Assembly: GCF_900091555.1 (NCBI RefSeq)
Contig: NZ_FMCX01000005.1
Location: 310,001-374,000 of the forward strand
Origin: Micromonospora mirobrigensis
GTDB taxonomy: Bacteria > Actinomycetota > Actinomycetes > Mycobacteriales > Micromonosporaceae
Reading direction: 5' to 3'
Length of the DNA: 64,000 nucleotides
The translations under genes and the position numbers were made by a program. Shown piece by piece: positions 31,791 through 40,052 of this stretch; within the stretch, counting starts at the first letter, position 1, and each line of letters begins with the position of its first letter. The notes below the pieces were generated by a model, which saw only the letters and a program-made list of their open reading frames with translations, did not search any database and was not told the origin of the DNA.

Positions 31791-33422
31791 CTAGTCCAGC
31801 GTCAACAGGCCCTGTTCGGACACCACGCGCACGGACAGGGTCTTGTAGCCCACCTCGTCGAAGAGCACGGTCATCTTGTCCTCCTCGTAGTTCAGCACCA
31901 GCCCGGGCCCCCACTCGGGGTGCCGGACCTGGCTGTGCACGGGGAACGGCCCGACCGCGCCGCTGTCGGCGACGCTGGTGCCGGCGTGGCAGTTGTCGCA
32001 GTGCGCGCAGACCTCGCTCATCTGCTCGCCGAAGTAGGCCAGCAGGGCCTGTCCCCGGCAGCCGGTGGTCTCGGCGAAGGCCCGCATCATGTCGGTCCGG
32101 GACCGGGTGACGGTCTGCTGCCGTTCGGCCTCGGCCAGGGCGGCGGCCCCGGCGGCCGCCGGCTTCGGGGCGTACCGGGGGGCGGCGAGCTTCTGCTTGG
32201 CGCGGGGCTCGACGGCGCCGACCTGCTCCAGCAGGGAGAGGTACTGGCCGAGCTTGCGCGGCCCGAGGCCGCTGCGCTCGCGCAGCTCCTTCTTGGCCGA
32301 CGGCTTCTTGCGGACCAGGGCAGCCAGGTCGCGCAGCTCGTTCTCGTCGGGCAGGCCGCCGCTGAAGTAGCGCTGGAGGCCCACGTCCTCGGCCCGCCAG
32401 AGCAGCAGCACCCGGGCCGGCTGGCCGTCCCGCCCGGCCCGGCCGATCTCCTGGAAGTAGCTGTCCGGGGAGTCGGGCAGGGCCATGTGCACCACCCAGG
32501 CGATGTTCGGCTTGTCGATGCCCATGCCGAACGCCGACGTGGCCACCATGATCGGGACCTGGTCGGCGAGGAACGCCTCGTGCAGCTCGTTGCGGGCGGC
32601 GGTCGGCATGCCGCCGTGGAAGAACTTCGTCGGGAAGCCGGCGTCGGTCAGGCGCTGCGCCAGTTCCTCGGCCGCCCGGCGGGTGGGCACGTAGATGATG
32701 CCGGGCCGCTCGTCGTCGCGGAGCAGGGCGATCAGCCGTCGCCAGCGGTAGTCGTCGGTGGGGCAGTACGCCACCTCGAGGAAGAGGTTGGGGCGGTCCA
32801 GTCCGGAGACCACCACCTCGGCGTCGCGCAGGTGCAGTCGGGCGATGATGTCGTCGCGTACCGGCGGGGAGGCGGTGGCGGTCAGCGCCACCACCGGCGG
32901 TCGGCCGAGGCCGTCGATGAGGTGCCCGAGCGCCAGGTAGTCCGGGCGGAAGTCGTGCCCCCAGGCGGAGATGCAGTGCGCCTCGTCGATCGCCACCAGG
33001 GCCGGCTTCAGCTCGCGGACCTCCGCCATCCGGTCCGGATTGCTCAACGCCTCCGGGGTGATGAAGAGGAACTCGGCCCGGCCCTCGCGGATCTCGACGA
33101 TCGCCTGCGCCTGCTGGGCGGCGCTCTCGTCGGAGCTGATCCGCACGGCCCGCAGCTCGGGGCGCTGCCGTTCGTTGAGCGCGGCGATCTGGTCCTGTTG
33201 CAGGGCCAGCAGGGGGGAGATGACCACCGTGGGTCCGGGGATCAGGCTCGCCGGGATCTGGTAGATCGCCGACTTGCCGGCGCCGGTGGGGAGCACCACC
33301 AGCGCGTCGCGTCGCTTCATCACCGCGCGCATGGCGGCGAGCTGGTTGGGCCGCAGCTCGGTCCAGCCGAAGAGGCTCTTCGCGGCACGGCGCAACGTCG
33401 TCGAGTGCGTGGACAGTTTCAT
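31791..33422 (-). CDS. recQ: RecQ-family ATP-dependent DNA helicase
   Basis: 543 residues. Superfamily 2 helicase motifs are in order: LRPNQLAAM, VVLPTGAGKSAIYQIP (Walker A), VVISPLLALQQDQ, LVAIDEAHCISAWGHDFRPDY (DEAH plus the RecQ aromatic-rich loop), LTATASP, ATSAFGMGIDKPNI and QEIGRAGRDG. A zinc-binding region near the end has CRGQALLAYFGEQMSEVCAHCDNC. A terminal HRDC domain is absent, replaced by a short VHSQVRHPEWGPGLVLNYEEDKMTVLFDEVGYKTL module also seen in actinobacterial short RecQ proteins. It unwinds DNA in recombination and repair. A GTTT-N16-GGGTAC promoter and possible SOS-type boxes lie upstream. Confidence 0.9.
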   Translation of the reverse strand: MKLSTHSTTLRRAAKSLFGWTELRPNQLAAMRAVMKRRDALVVLPTGAGKSAIYQIPASLIPGPTVVISPLLALQQDQIAALNERQRPELRAVRISSDESAAQQAQAIVEIREGRAEFLFITPEALSNPDRMAEVRELKPALVAIDEAHCISAWGHDFRPDYLALGHLIDGLGRPPVVALTATASPPVRDDIIARLHLRDAEVVVSGLDRPNLFLEVAYCPTDDYRWRRLIALLRDDERPGIIYVPTRRAAEELAQRLTDAGFPTKFFHGGMPTAARNELHEAFLADQVPIMVATSAFGMGIDKPNIAWVVHMALPDSPDSYFQEIGRAGRDGQPARVLLLWRAEDVGLQRYFSGGLPDENELRDLAALVRKKPSAKKELRERSGLGPRKLGQYLSLLEQVGAVEPRAKQKLAAPRYAPKPAAAGAAALAEAERQQTVTRSRTDMMRAFAETTGCRGQALLAYFGEQMSEVCAHCDNCHAGTSVADSGAVGPFPVHSQVRHPEWGPGLVLNYEEDKMTVLFDEVGYKTLSVRVVSEQGLLTLD

Positions 33423-33434
33423 CGGTCACCGGAG

Positions 33435-33460
33435 GTACCCGAGCCGATCAACGCCGAAAC
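33435..33460 (-). promoter_or_regulatory. Sigma-B-like promoter of recQ
   Basis: Minus strand GTTT (33460-33457), 16-base spacer, GGGTAC (33440-33435), 12 bases before ATG 33422. Confidence 0.55.
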
Positions 33461-33490
33461 CGTTGACAGCGGGACAGGTCCGACACCACG

Positions 33491-33520
33491 ATGAACATAC
33501 GTTCATGAACATCTGTTCAT
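33491..33520. promoter_or_regulatory. Two overlapping ATGAAC-N4-GTTCAT dyads
   Basis: Two 16-base inverted repeats, 33491-33506 (spacer ATAC) and 33505-33520 (spacer ATCT), share the AT at 33505-33506. Both are perfect in their 6-base arms. They lie between recQ and the methyltransferase gene. The core GAAC-N4-GTTC equals the LexA/SOS box core of Gram-positives; a TetR operator is the alternative. Confidence 0.65.
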
Positions 33521-33537
33521 TGCGGGAGGCTCCCATC

Positions 33538-34374
33538 GTGACCATGGTCAACACCCACCAGTCCGCCGCCTGGAACGGCTACGAGGGACGGCACTGGGCC
33601 GACCACCAGGCGCGCTACGACGCCGTGAACGGCGGCTTCAACGAGGTGCTGCTGACCGCCGTGCGCCCGGGCGACCGGGTGCTCGACATCGGCTGCGGCA
33701 ACGGTCAGCTCACCCGGCTCGCCGTCCGGGCCGGCGCCGGGCACGCCGTCGGCGTGGACCTCTCGGGGCCGATGCTGGACCGCGCCCGGTCCTCGGCCGC
33801 CGAGGAGACCCTCTCCGAGGTCGAGTTCGTCCGCGCCGACGCGCAGGTGCACCCGTTCCCGCCGGGCGCGTTCGACGTCGCGCTCAGCCGCTTCGGGGTG
33901 ATGTTCTTCGCCGACCCGGTAGCCGCCTTCGCCAACGTCGGGCGGGCGCTGCGCCCCGGCGGCCGGCTCGCCTTCGTCTGCCTGGACGACTTCCGCCGCG
34001 GTGACCTGGGCGCGGTGCTCGGCGCGCTCGCCGGTCACCTCCCGCCGCCGGGGACCGACGGCACCGGCGCGGCCGAGCCGCTCTCCCTGGCCGACCCCGC
34101 CGTCGTGCGTCGGGTGCTCACCGCCGCCGGCTTCGCGGGCGTGCGGTGCGGGCCGGTGGAGGCGATCGGGACCTGGGGTCGCGACGCCGGGGACGCCGGC
34201 CGGTTCCTGGCCGGCTGGGGACCGATCCGGCACCAGCTCGACCGGGTCGACCCGGCCGCCGCGGAGCGCGCCCGCGCCGCCCTGGTCGACGCGCTGCGCC
34301 CCCACGAACACCCCTCCGGGGTACGCCTGCGCGGCACCGCCTGGCTGGTCACCGCCGACCGCGCGGCGGCCTGA
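33538..34374 (+). CDS. Class I SAM-dependent methyltransferase
   Basis: 278 residues. The SAM-binding motif is VLDIGCGNGQLTRLAV, followed by VGVDLSGPMLDRAR, VEFVRADAQVHPFPPGAFDVALSRFGVMFFADP and a typical LRPGGRLAFVCLDDF post-motif strand. It belongs to the methyltransferase 11/25 type; the substrate is unknown. GTG 33538 has GGGAGG eight bases upstream; ATG 33544 is the alternative. The double dyad ends 18 bases before the start and so overlaps or adjoins its promoter. A TetR gene follows 100 bases downstream. Confidence 0.85.
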   Translation: MTMVNTHQSAAWNGYEGRHWADHQARYDAVNGGFNEVLLTAVRPGDRVLDIGCGNGQLTRLAVRAGAGHAVGVDLSGPMLDRARSSAAEETLSEVEFVRADAQVHPFPPGAFDVALSRFGVMFFADPVAAFANVGRALRPGGRLAFVCLDDFRRGDLGAVLGALAGHLPPPGTDGTGAAEPLSLADPAVVRRVLTAAGFAGVRCGPVEAIGTWGRDAGDAGRFLAGWGPIRHQLDRVDPAAAERARAALVDALRPHEHPSGVRLRGTAWLVTADRAAA

Positions 34375-34462
34375 CCGGGTACGGCCGGCCCGTCCCACCC
34401 GGCCGGCCGCCGCCGGTCACGACCGTCGGCGCCGGCCCGGGGCCGACCGGAGGCGCCGAGCC

Positions 34463-34468
34463 TAGGAT
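34463..34468 (+). promoter_or_regulatory. Leaderless -10 element of the TetR gene
   Basis: TAGGAT, eight bases before ATG 34477. Confidence 0.4.
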
Positions 34469-34476
34469 GCCTGGTG

Positions 34477-35118
34477 ATGTCACCGAGGAGAGCCGCCGCC
34501 CTGCGCGACGGCGAGCAGAGCCTGCGCGAGCACCTGATCGCCGCCGCCGGCCGACTCGTCGCCGCCCGCGGCACCGCCGGGCTGACCGTACGGGACATCG
34601 CCCGCGCGGCCGGCGTCGCCGACGGGGTGCTCTACAACCACTTCGCCGACAAGGAGGAGCTGGTCGCGTACGCGCTGCACGCGCACGTGCGGGCCGCCGA
34701 GGCGGGGCTGTCCGGAGCACCTCCGGCACCGGGTGAGGAGACGGTCGCGGCCAACCTGCGGGCGTACCTGGAACGGGCGCTGGCGCTGCACTCGGCGATC
34801 CTGCCGGCCTTCACCGGGGTGGTGGGGCAGCCGAAGGTGCTCGCCCGGTTCGCCGGGCTGCCGAACCCGATGGGCGGCGGGCACGGCCTGCGGGTGGAAC
34901 TCGCCGACTACCTGCGCGGCGAGCAGCGGCTCGGCCGGGTACGCGCCGAGGCCCGGCCGGACGCGGTCGCCGTGCTGCTCGTCGGGGTCTGCCACGACCT
35001 GGTCCTCGGCCGGCTGCTCGACCCGTCCGGCCCGGCGGTGCCCGAGCCCGCGCCGGGCCTGGTGTCCGACGTGGTCGACACCCTCCTGCACGGCCTCGCC
35101 CCACCCGCTCCCGGCTGA
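34477..35118 (+). CDS. TetR family regulator
   Basis: 213 residues. HTH region GTAGLTVRDIARAAGVADGVLYNHFADKEELVAYAL near residues 30-65, then a helical ligand-binding domain with a LLVGVCHDLVLGRLLD segment and a proline-rich tail. ATG 34477 fits a leaderless transcript (TAGGAT upstream); GTG 34474 is an equal alternative. It may control the upstream methyltransferase through the ATGAAC-N4-GTTCAT dyads, although its own promoter shows no copy of them. Confidence 0.82.
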   Translation: MSPRRAAALRDGEQSLREHLIAAAGRLVAARGTAGLTVRDIARAAGVADGVLYNHFADKEELVAYALHAHVRAAEAGLSGAPPAPGEETVAANLRAYLERALALHSAILPAFTGVVGQPKVLARFAGLPNPMGGGHGLRVELADYLRGEQRLGRVRAEARPDAVAVLLVGVCHDLVLGRLLDPSGPAVPEPAPGLVSDVVDTLLHGLAPPAPG

Positions 35119-35151
35119 CCGCTCCGGCACCGACTGCGCTCCCGACGGTGT

Positions 35152-35200
35152 GAGAAGGGTGCCCTTCTCTACCGGAGGCGTTAAGAAGGGGCCCTTCCTT
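35152..35200. repeat. Pair of GAAGGG palindromes between convergent genes
   Basis: GAGAAGGG-TG-CCCTTCTC (35152-35169) and AAGAAGGGGCCCTTCCTT (35183-35200, core GAAGGG-G-CCCTTC) stand 13 bases apart. From memory such GGGGCCCTTC palindromes are scattered in Micromonosporaceae spacers. They may also end transcription from both sides. Confidence 0.55.
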
Positions 35201-35206
35201 GCACCG

Positions 35207-36157
35207 TCAGCGCAGGCGGGGGAGGACCTCGCGCTGGTAGAGGTCGAACAGCCCCTGCCAGTTCGGGCCGGTGTTGGCCACGTACACCTCGTCGAAGCCG
35301 GCCTTGGCGTACCTGTCGATCATCTCAAGGTGCGCGTCGGCGCTGTTGCCGCAGACGAACGACTCCTTCATCGCCTCCGGCTGGACCAGCTGCGCGGCCT
35401 GCTCGAAGTGGCGCGGCGAGGGGAGCACCTGGGACAGCTCGCCGGGCACCCCGGCGTTCGGCCACTTCTCGTACGCGATCCGCATGCCGGCCTCCTCGCT
35501 GTCGGCGTACGCCGCCTTGAAGCCGGCCTGGCACGGCTTGTCGCCGCCGCCGCCGTCGCGGAACCGGCGGACCATGTCGGCGTCGGGCATGGTGCTGACG
35601 TAACCGTCGCCGATCCGGGCGGCCAGGTCGATCGCTTTCGGGCCGAAGCCGGAGACGTAGACCTTCGGCGGCGTCTCGGGCAGCGTGTAGATCCGGGCGT
35701 GCTCGACGGTGTAGTGCCTGCCGTGGTGGTTGACGAAGCCGCCCCGCCACAGCTCGCGCATCACCTCGACGGCCTCCTCCAGCATCTCCAGCCGGACGTC
35801 GGTCTGCGGCCAGGCGTCGCCGAAGATGTGCTCGTTGAGCGCCTCGCCGGAGCCGACGCCGAGCACGAACCGCCCGTCGTGCAGGACGGCGCTGGTGGCC
35901 GCCGCCTGGGCCAGCACCGCCGGGTGGATGCGGACGGTCGGGCAGGTCACCGCGGTGGTCACCGGCAGCCGGCAGACCTGGCTCAGCGCCCCGATGGTGG
36001 ACCAGACGAAGGGGCTCTGGCCCTGGGCGTCGACCCACGGGTGGTAGTGGTCGGAGATCCACAGTGCCTCGAAGCCGGCCCGCTCGGCGCCGCGCGCCTG
36101 CTCCAGCAGCTCCGCCGGGGTGTACTCCTCGCTGGACAGAAAGTATCCGATCCTCAT
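35207..36157 (-). CDS. F420-dependent LLM-class oxidoreductase
   Basis: 316 residues of the luciferase-like TIM barrel, G6PD-like F420 branch (TIGR03557 type by appearance). It begins MRIGYFLSSEEYTPAELLEQARGAERAGFEALWISDHYHPW, then TAVTCPTVRIHPAVLAQAAATSAVL, FVLGVGSGEALNEHIFGDAWP and VYVSGFGPKAIDLAARIGDGYV. It should use coenzyme F420 for a hydride transfer; the substrate is unknown. The promoter is of GTTC-N15-GGGTAC type. Confidence 0.87.
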   Translation of the reverse strand: MRIGYFLSSEEYTPAELLEQARGAERAGFEALWISDHYHPWVDAQGQSPFVWSTIGALSQVCRLPVTTAVTCPTVRIHPAVLAQAAATSAVLHDGRFVLGVGSGEALNEHIFGDAWPQTDVRLEMLEEAVEVMRELWRGGFVNHHGRHYTVEHARIYTLPETPPKVYVSGFGPKAIDLAARIGDGYVSTMPDADMVRRFRDGGGGDKPCQAGFKAAYADSEEAGMRIAYEKWPNAGVPGELSQVLPSPRHFEQAAQLVQPEAMKESFVCGNSADAHLEMIDRYAKAGFDEVYVANTGPNWQGLFDLYQREVLPRLR

Positions 36158-36197
36158 CGCTTCCCCCTCGTCACGTCCGGTGCCGGACGGGGATGCG

Positions 36198-36222
36198 GTA
36201 CCCGGGCAGGGCCGGACGGAAC
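36198..36222 (-). promoter_or_regulatory. Sigma-B-like promoter of the LLM gene
   Basis: Minus strand GTTC (36222-36219), 15-base spacer, GGGTAC (36203-36198), 40 bases before ATG 36157. Confidence 0.55.
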
Positions 36223-36236
36223 CGCCGACGGGCCGA

Positions 36237-36359
36237 TCAGCGCTTGAACATCGCCCGGATCGCGATCAGCAGGAACAGGCCGCCCACCACCAGGCCGAGC
36301 AGGCGTACGCCGGGGATGTCGGCCGCGCCGGTGGCGTCGGCGAGCAGCGTGGGAGCCAT
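36237..36359 (-). CDS. Small single-helix membrane protein (40 residues)
   Basis: An open frame from ATG 36359 (GGGAG about ten bases upstream) to TGA 36237: MAPTLLADATGAADIPGVRL, then one hydrophobic helix (LLGLVVGGLFLLIAIRAMF) and a basic KR end. The amphipathic start, clean helix and positive C-terminus look like a real small membrane protein. It lies immediately upstream of the LLM promoter on the same strand. Function unknown. Confidence 0.5.
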   Translation of the reverse strand: MAPTLLADATGAADIPGVRLLGLVVGGLFLLIAIRAMFKR

Positions 36360-36541
36360 GCCGGCACTCTCCCACGCGGTCCCGGCCGAACGCCAGCATG
36401 AAACTGTAAGGTTTATTGACTGTTCGGGTTCGAGGGTGTGACCATGGCAGGCACGCGCCGGGCGGCGGTGGGTGGCGAGGGTACGGGGTGGGTGGCGATG
36501 AACGCTGTGCAGACCGGTCGGTGCGTCGGGGCGGGGGCGGC

Positions 36542-38029
36542 GTGAGTTTCCCGGAACGCGAGCTGACCCGGCTGGCCGGCGCCGTCCTGCAACCCGGCTT
36601 CGTGGGCACCACCCCGCCGCCCTGGATCCGCCGGTGGCTCGCCGACGGCCTCGGCGCGGTGGTCCTGTTCGCCCGCAACGTCGCCGGCCCGGAGCAGCTC
36701 GCCGGCCTCACCGCGGCCCTGCGCGCCGAGCGCCCCGACGTCGTCGTGGCGATCGACGAGGAGGCCGGCGACGTCACCCGGATCGAGTCGGCCCGGGGCA
36801 GCTCCCGCCCGGGCAACCTGGGCCTCGGCGCGGTGGACGACCCGGAGCTGACCGAGGCGGTGGCCCGCGACCTCGGCCTGGAGCTGGCCGCGGCCGGCGT
36901 CACCCTCAACTACGCCCCGGACGCCGACGTCAACTCCAACCCCGGCAACCCGGTGATCGGGGTCCGCTCCTTCGGCGCCGACCCCGACCTGGTCGCCCGG
37001 CACACCGCCGCCTGGGTACGCGGCCTGCAGGCCGGCGGGGTGGCGGCCTGTGCCAAGCACTTCCCCGGCCACGGCGACACCCGGGTCGACTCGCACCACG
37101 ACCTGCCGGTGATCGGCGCCTCCGGCGCGGCGCTGCGCGCCGGTGAGCTGGTCCCGTTCCGGGCGGCGGTGGCGGCCGGGGTGCAGGCGGTGATGACGGG
37201 TCACCTGCTGGTGCCCGCGCTGGACCCGGCGCTGCCGGCGACGCTGAGCCCGGACATCCTCGGTGGCCTGCTCCGCGAGGAGCTCGGCTTCCACGGTGTG
37301 GTGGTGACCGACGCGATCGAGATGCGCGCGGTGGCCGACCGGTACGGCCTGGCCGGCGCCGCCGTCCGGGCCCTCGCCGCCGGGGCCGACGCGGTCTGCG
37401 TGGGCGGGGAGCACGCCGACGAGGAGACCGCCACCGGGCTGCGGGACGCGATCGTGGCCGCCGTACGCTGCGGCGAGCTGCCCGAGGAACGGCTGGCCGA
37501 GGCCGCCAAGCGGGTCGGCGAGCTGGCCGCCTGGACCGTGGCCGCCCGCGCCGGGACGGCCGGCGCGGCCCGACCCGGCCCGACGGTCGGGCTGACCGCG
37601 GCCCGACGGGCCGTCCGGGTCACCGGGACACCGGCCGGGGCGGGCCTGCTGCCGCTCACCCGGCCCCCGCACGTGGTCGAGTTCGCCCCGCCCCGCAACA
37701 TCGCCATCGGCCCGGAGACCCCCTGGGGGGTGGCCGCCCCGCTCGCCGCGCTGCTGCCCGGCACCACCAGCGCCCGGTACGACCGCGACGCCACGCCCGC
37801 CGACCCGACCGCCGGGGCGGCCGGCCGGCCGCTGGTGCTGGTGGTCCGCGACCTGCACCGGCACGACTGGATGCGGGCCGCGGTGACCCGGTCGCTGGCC
37901 GCCCGCCCCGACGCGCTGGTGGTCGAGCTGGGCGTGCCCGAGCTGGTCACCGGCGCGGTGCACCTGGCCACCCACGGCGCCACCCGGGCCTGCGCCCGGG
38001 CCGCCGCGGAACGGCTCACCGCCGGCTGA
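36542..38029 (+). CDS. Glycoside hydrolase family 3, beta-N-acetylhexosaminidase (NagZ-like)
   Basis: 495 residues. The GH3 N-terminal barrel shows VVLFARNVAGPEQLAGLTAAL, VVVAIDEEAGDVTRIE, the NagZ signature KHFPGHGDTRVDSHHDLP, and the nucleophile region GVVVTDAIEMRAVADRYG. A degenerate C-terminal domain of about 150 residues follows. There is no signal peptide, so the enzyme acts in the cytosol in cell-wall or chitooligosaccharide turnover. GTG 36542 begins VSFPERELTRLAGAVLQP, the normal family N-terminus; upstream residues are low complexity. The ribosome site is weak. Confidence 0.85.
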   Translation: MSFPERELTRLAGAVLQPGFVGTTPPPWIRRWLADGLGAVVLFARNVAGPEQLAGLTAALRAERPDVVVAIDEEAGDVTRIESARGSSRPGNLGLGAVDDPELTEAVARDLGLELAAAGVTLNYAPDADVNSNPGNPVIGVRSFGADPDLVARHTAAWVRGLQAGGVAACAKHFPGHGDTRVDSHHDLPVIGASGAALRAGELVPFRAAVAAGVQAVMTGHLLVPALDPALPATLSPDILGGLLREELGFHGVVVTDAIEMRAVADRYGLAGAAVRALAAGADAVCVGGEHADEETATGLRDAIVAAVRCGELPEERLAEAAKRVGELAAWTVAARAGTAGAARPGPTVGLTAARRAVRVTGTPAGAGLLPLTRPPHVVEFAPPRNIAIGPETPWGVAAPLAALLPGTTSARYDRDATPADPTAGAAGRPLVLVVRDLHRHDWMRAAVTRSLAARPDALVVELGVPELVTGAVHLATHGATRACARAAAERLTAG

Positions 38030-38033
38030 CGCC

Positions 38034-38321
38034 TCAGGAGTCGACGGTGACCAGGTCGGCGTAGTCGGGGTGCCGCTCGATGAAGGCGGCCATGAACGGA
38101 CACCGGGGGACCACCCGGCCGCCCCGGGCCCGGATCTGGTCGAGGGTGCCCCGGATCAGCGCCGAGCCCACCCCCATGTTCTGGAACCTCTCGTCCACCT
38201 CGGTGTGCGTGAAGACCAGCACCTCCCCGCGCGGCACGTACGCGGTGAAGCCGGCCAGCGCGTCGTCGACCAGGATCTCGAAGCGGTGTTCGGCGGGGTT
38301 CTCCTCGACCAGGAAGCTCAC
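38034..38321 (-). CDS. Small GNAT-type N-acetyltransferase
   Basis: 95 residues of the short GNAT group (PF14542 type): HRFEILVDDALAGFTAYVPRGEVLVFTHTEVDERFQNMGVGSALIRGTLDQIRA carries the acetyl-CoA loop (Q-x-x-G-x-G), followed by VVPRCPFMAAFIERHPDY. The overlap of its GTG start with the stop of the upstream aminotransferase gene suggests co-translation. Its substrate is unknown. Confidence 0.8.
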   Translation of the reverse strand: MSFLVEENPAEHRFEILVDDALAGFTAYVPRGEVLVFTHTEVDERFQNMGVGSALIRGTLDQIRARGGRVVPRCPFMAAFIERHPDYADLVTVDS

Positions 38322-39544
38322 CGGGTCATTCTGCCCCGGTCGGCGGCCAGCCTCGCCAGTTCGGCGAGCAACCGGTCGGCCTCCTCGACGGTGTTGTAGT
38401 GGTAGACGCTGGCCCGTACCGCCCCGCCCCGCTCCCGCAGCCCCATCGCCTGGAAGTACTCGTAGGCGTAGTAGTCGCCCGAGGAGAGGCAGAGCCCGGC
38501 GGCGCCCAGCTCGGCCGCGGTCTCCGCCGGGGTCAGCCCGGCCAGCCGGAAGGAGACCGTCGGGCAGCGCCGCGCCGGCGCGCCGAGCACGGTCACCTCG
38601 GGCAGCGCCGCCAGGCCGGCGAGCAGCCGCGCGAAGACCCGCTCCTCGTGCTCCTGCGCGGCGGCCAGCCCGGCCCGGACCCGGGCGCGCCGGTCACCGG
38701 TGGCCGTCGGGTCCAGGGTGGCCAGGTGGTCCACGGCGGCGGCCACCCCGGCCAGCAGCGGGAAGCTGGGGGTGCCGAACTCGAACCGGTCCGGCACCGC
38801 GTCGGAGGAGGGGAGCAGCTTCTCCGGGCGCAGCCGCTCCCAGCGGGCCGGATCGGCCACCATCGCCGCCAGGTGCGGGCCGGACCACTTGTAGGCGCTG
38901 GTCACCAGGAAGTCCGCGCCGAGCTGCTCGGAGTCGGTGGGACCGTGCGGCACCGAGTGCACCCCGTCCACGCAGACCAGCGCGCCGGCCGCGTGCGCCG
39001 TCTTGGCGATGGCGGCGACGTCGGGCACGGTGCCGGTGGCGTTGCTGCCGGCGGTCACCGCCACCAGCCGGGTGCGCTCGTTCACCAGGTCGGCGTACTG
39101 GCCGGCGGGGAGTTCGGCGGTGTCCCGGTCGAACTCGGCCCAGCGCACCGTCGCGCCGGCCGCCTCGGCGGCCTGCACCCACGGCCGCACGTTGGCGTCG
39201 TGGTCCAGCCGGGAGACCACCACCTCGTCGCCCGGGCGCCAGGTCGCGCCGAGGGTCCGGGCCAGGGTGTACGTCAGCGCGGTGGCGCTCGGCCCGAGGA
39301 CCACCCCGGCGGGATCCGCGCCGAGCAGGTCCGCGACCGCGGCCCGGGCGGCGGCGACCATCTCCAGCGACCGCCGGCCGGGGACGGAGGCGGCGCTGCG
39401 GTTGCCGACGGCCTGCCGCATCGCCGTGGCGACGGCCTCGATCACCGGCGCGGCGGTCTGGGTGCCCCCGGCACCGTCGAAGTGGGCGAAGCCCTCGGTC
39501 AGGGCGGGGTAGGCGGCCCGGGTGCGGGCGATGTCGAACGGCAT
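38318..39544 (-). CDS. Cysteine-desulfurase-like PLP enzyme (class V aminotransferase)
   Basis: 408 residues, matching the 'cysteine desulfurase-like protein' family (TIGR01976 type). It has FDGAGGTQTAAPVIEAV, a GPSATALTYTLARTL phosphate loop, SRLDHDANVRPW, VCVDGVHSVPHGPTD and the PLP lysine in LVTSAYKWSGPHLAAM. The catalytic cysteine loop of true IscS/SufS is not evident, so sulfur transfer is unproven. The start has a leaderless element TAGGGT six bases upstream. It is followed by the small GNAT gene in a 4-base overlap. Confidence 0.85.
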   Translation of the reverse strand: MPFDIARTRAAYPALTEGFAHFDGAGGTQTAAPVIEAVATAMRQAVGNRSAASVPGRRSLEMVAAARAAVADLLGADPAGVVLGPSATALTYTLARTLGATWRPGDEVVVSRLDHDANVRPWVQAAEAAGATVRWAEFDRDTAELPAGQYADLVNERTRLVAVTAGSNATGTVPDVAAIAKTAHAAGALVCVDGVHSVPHGPTDSEQLGADFLVTSAYKWSGPHLAAMVADPARWERLRPEKLLPSSDAVPDRFEFGTPSFPLLAGVAAAVDHLATLDPTATGDRRARVRAGLAAAQEHEERVFARLLAGLAALPEVTVLGAPARRCPTVSFRLAGLTPAETAAELGAAGLCLSSGDYYAYEYFQAMGLRERGGAVRASVYHYNTVEEADRLLAELARLAADRGRMTR

Positions 39545-39550
39545 GCCCGG

Positions 39551-39556
39551 ACCCTA
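39551..39556 (-). promoter_or_regulatory. Leaderless -10 element
   Basis: TAGGGT on the minus strand, six bases before ATG 39544. Confidence 0.4.
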
Positions 39557-39621
39557 ACCCGGCCCGGCGACCGGCCGGAAAAGATGATCAACCGGCTGGT
39601 GACCGGTGCGCCGACGTCTCG

Positions 39622-39627
39622 TACCCT
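39622..39627 (+). promoter_or_regulatory. Leaderless -10 element of the lipoprotein gene
   Basis: TACCCT, seven bases before GTG 39635. Confidence 0.45.
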
Positions 39628-39634
39628 TGGCCCG

Positions 39635-39988
39635 GTGACGAACCGACGGCTCCTCCCCTCCACCACCCCCGTCCGACGGGCCGGCGGCCTCCTGGCCGGA
39701 CTGGTGCTCGGTGCGGCGCTGCTCAGCGGATGCAGCTCGCAGGGCGCCTCCACCGACTGCGGCCTGGACGCCTGCACGGTCACCTTCGACCGGGGCGTGG
39801 AGGCCAGCACCACCATCCTCGGCGTCGAGGCCAAGCTGGTCGGCGCCCAGGGCGACCAGGTCACCGTCGAGGTGGCGGGGGAGCAGCTCTCGCTGACCGT
39901 CGGGCAGCAGGCCGTCTCGGCCGGCGACTTCTCGGTCACCCTGGACAGCGTCACCGACGACCAGGTCAAGATCCGGGTTTCCCGCTAG
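39635..39988 (+). CDS. Small secreted lipoprotein
   Basis: 117 residues. The N-terminus is a signal peptide (basic VTNRRLLPSTTPVRR, hydrophobic GGLLAGLVLGAALLSG) with lipobox LLSGC, so the mature protein is lipid-anchored outside the membrane. The mature part (about 80 residues) is beta-rich with two cysteines close together (DCGLDACTVTF) that may form a disulfide. No known domain recognised. The start is set by the leaderless promoter TACCCT-N7-GTG. Confidence 0.8.
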   Translation: MTNRRLLPSTTPVRRAGGLLAGLVLGAALLSGCSSQGASTDCGLDACTVTFDRGVEASTTILGVEAKLVGAQGDQVTVEVAGEQLSLTVGQQAVSAGDFSVTLDSVTDDQVKIRVSR

Positions 39989-40052
39989 TCACGGCAGCTC
40001 GGACCCGCCGGGGCCACGTTTGGAAATCTTCGCATCGGGAGATTGTGCCGCC

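Noticed and set aside
30012..33494. A 1160-residue open frame on the plus strand
   Set aside because: It runs across the MFS gene, a convergent hypothetical gene and recQ in the wrong frame or strand; its composition is typical G+C-rich shadow coding.
34313..34330. GGGTAC matches inside genes (for example here and near 41150)
   Set aside because: They lie within coding sequence and have no GNNT element at 14-16 bases with a gene start behind them.
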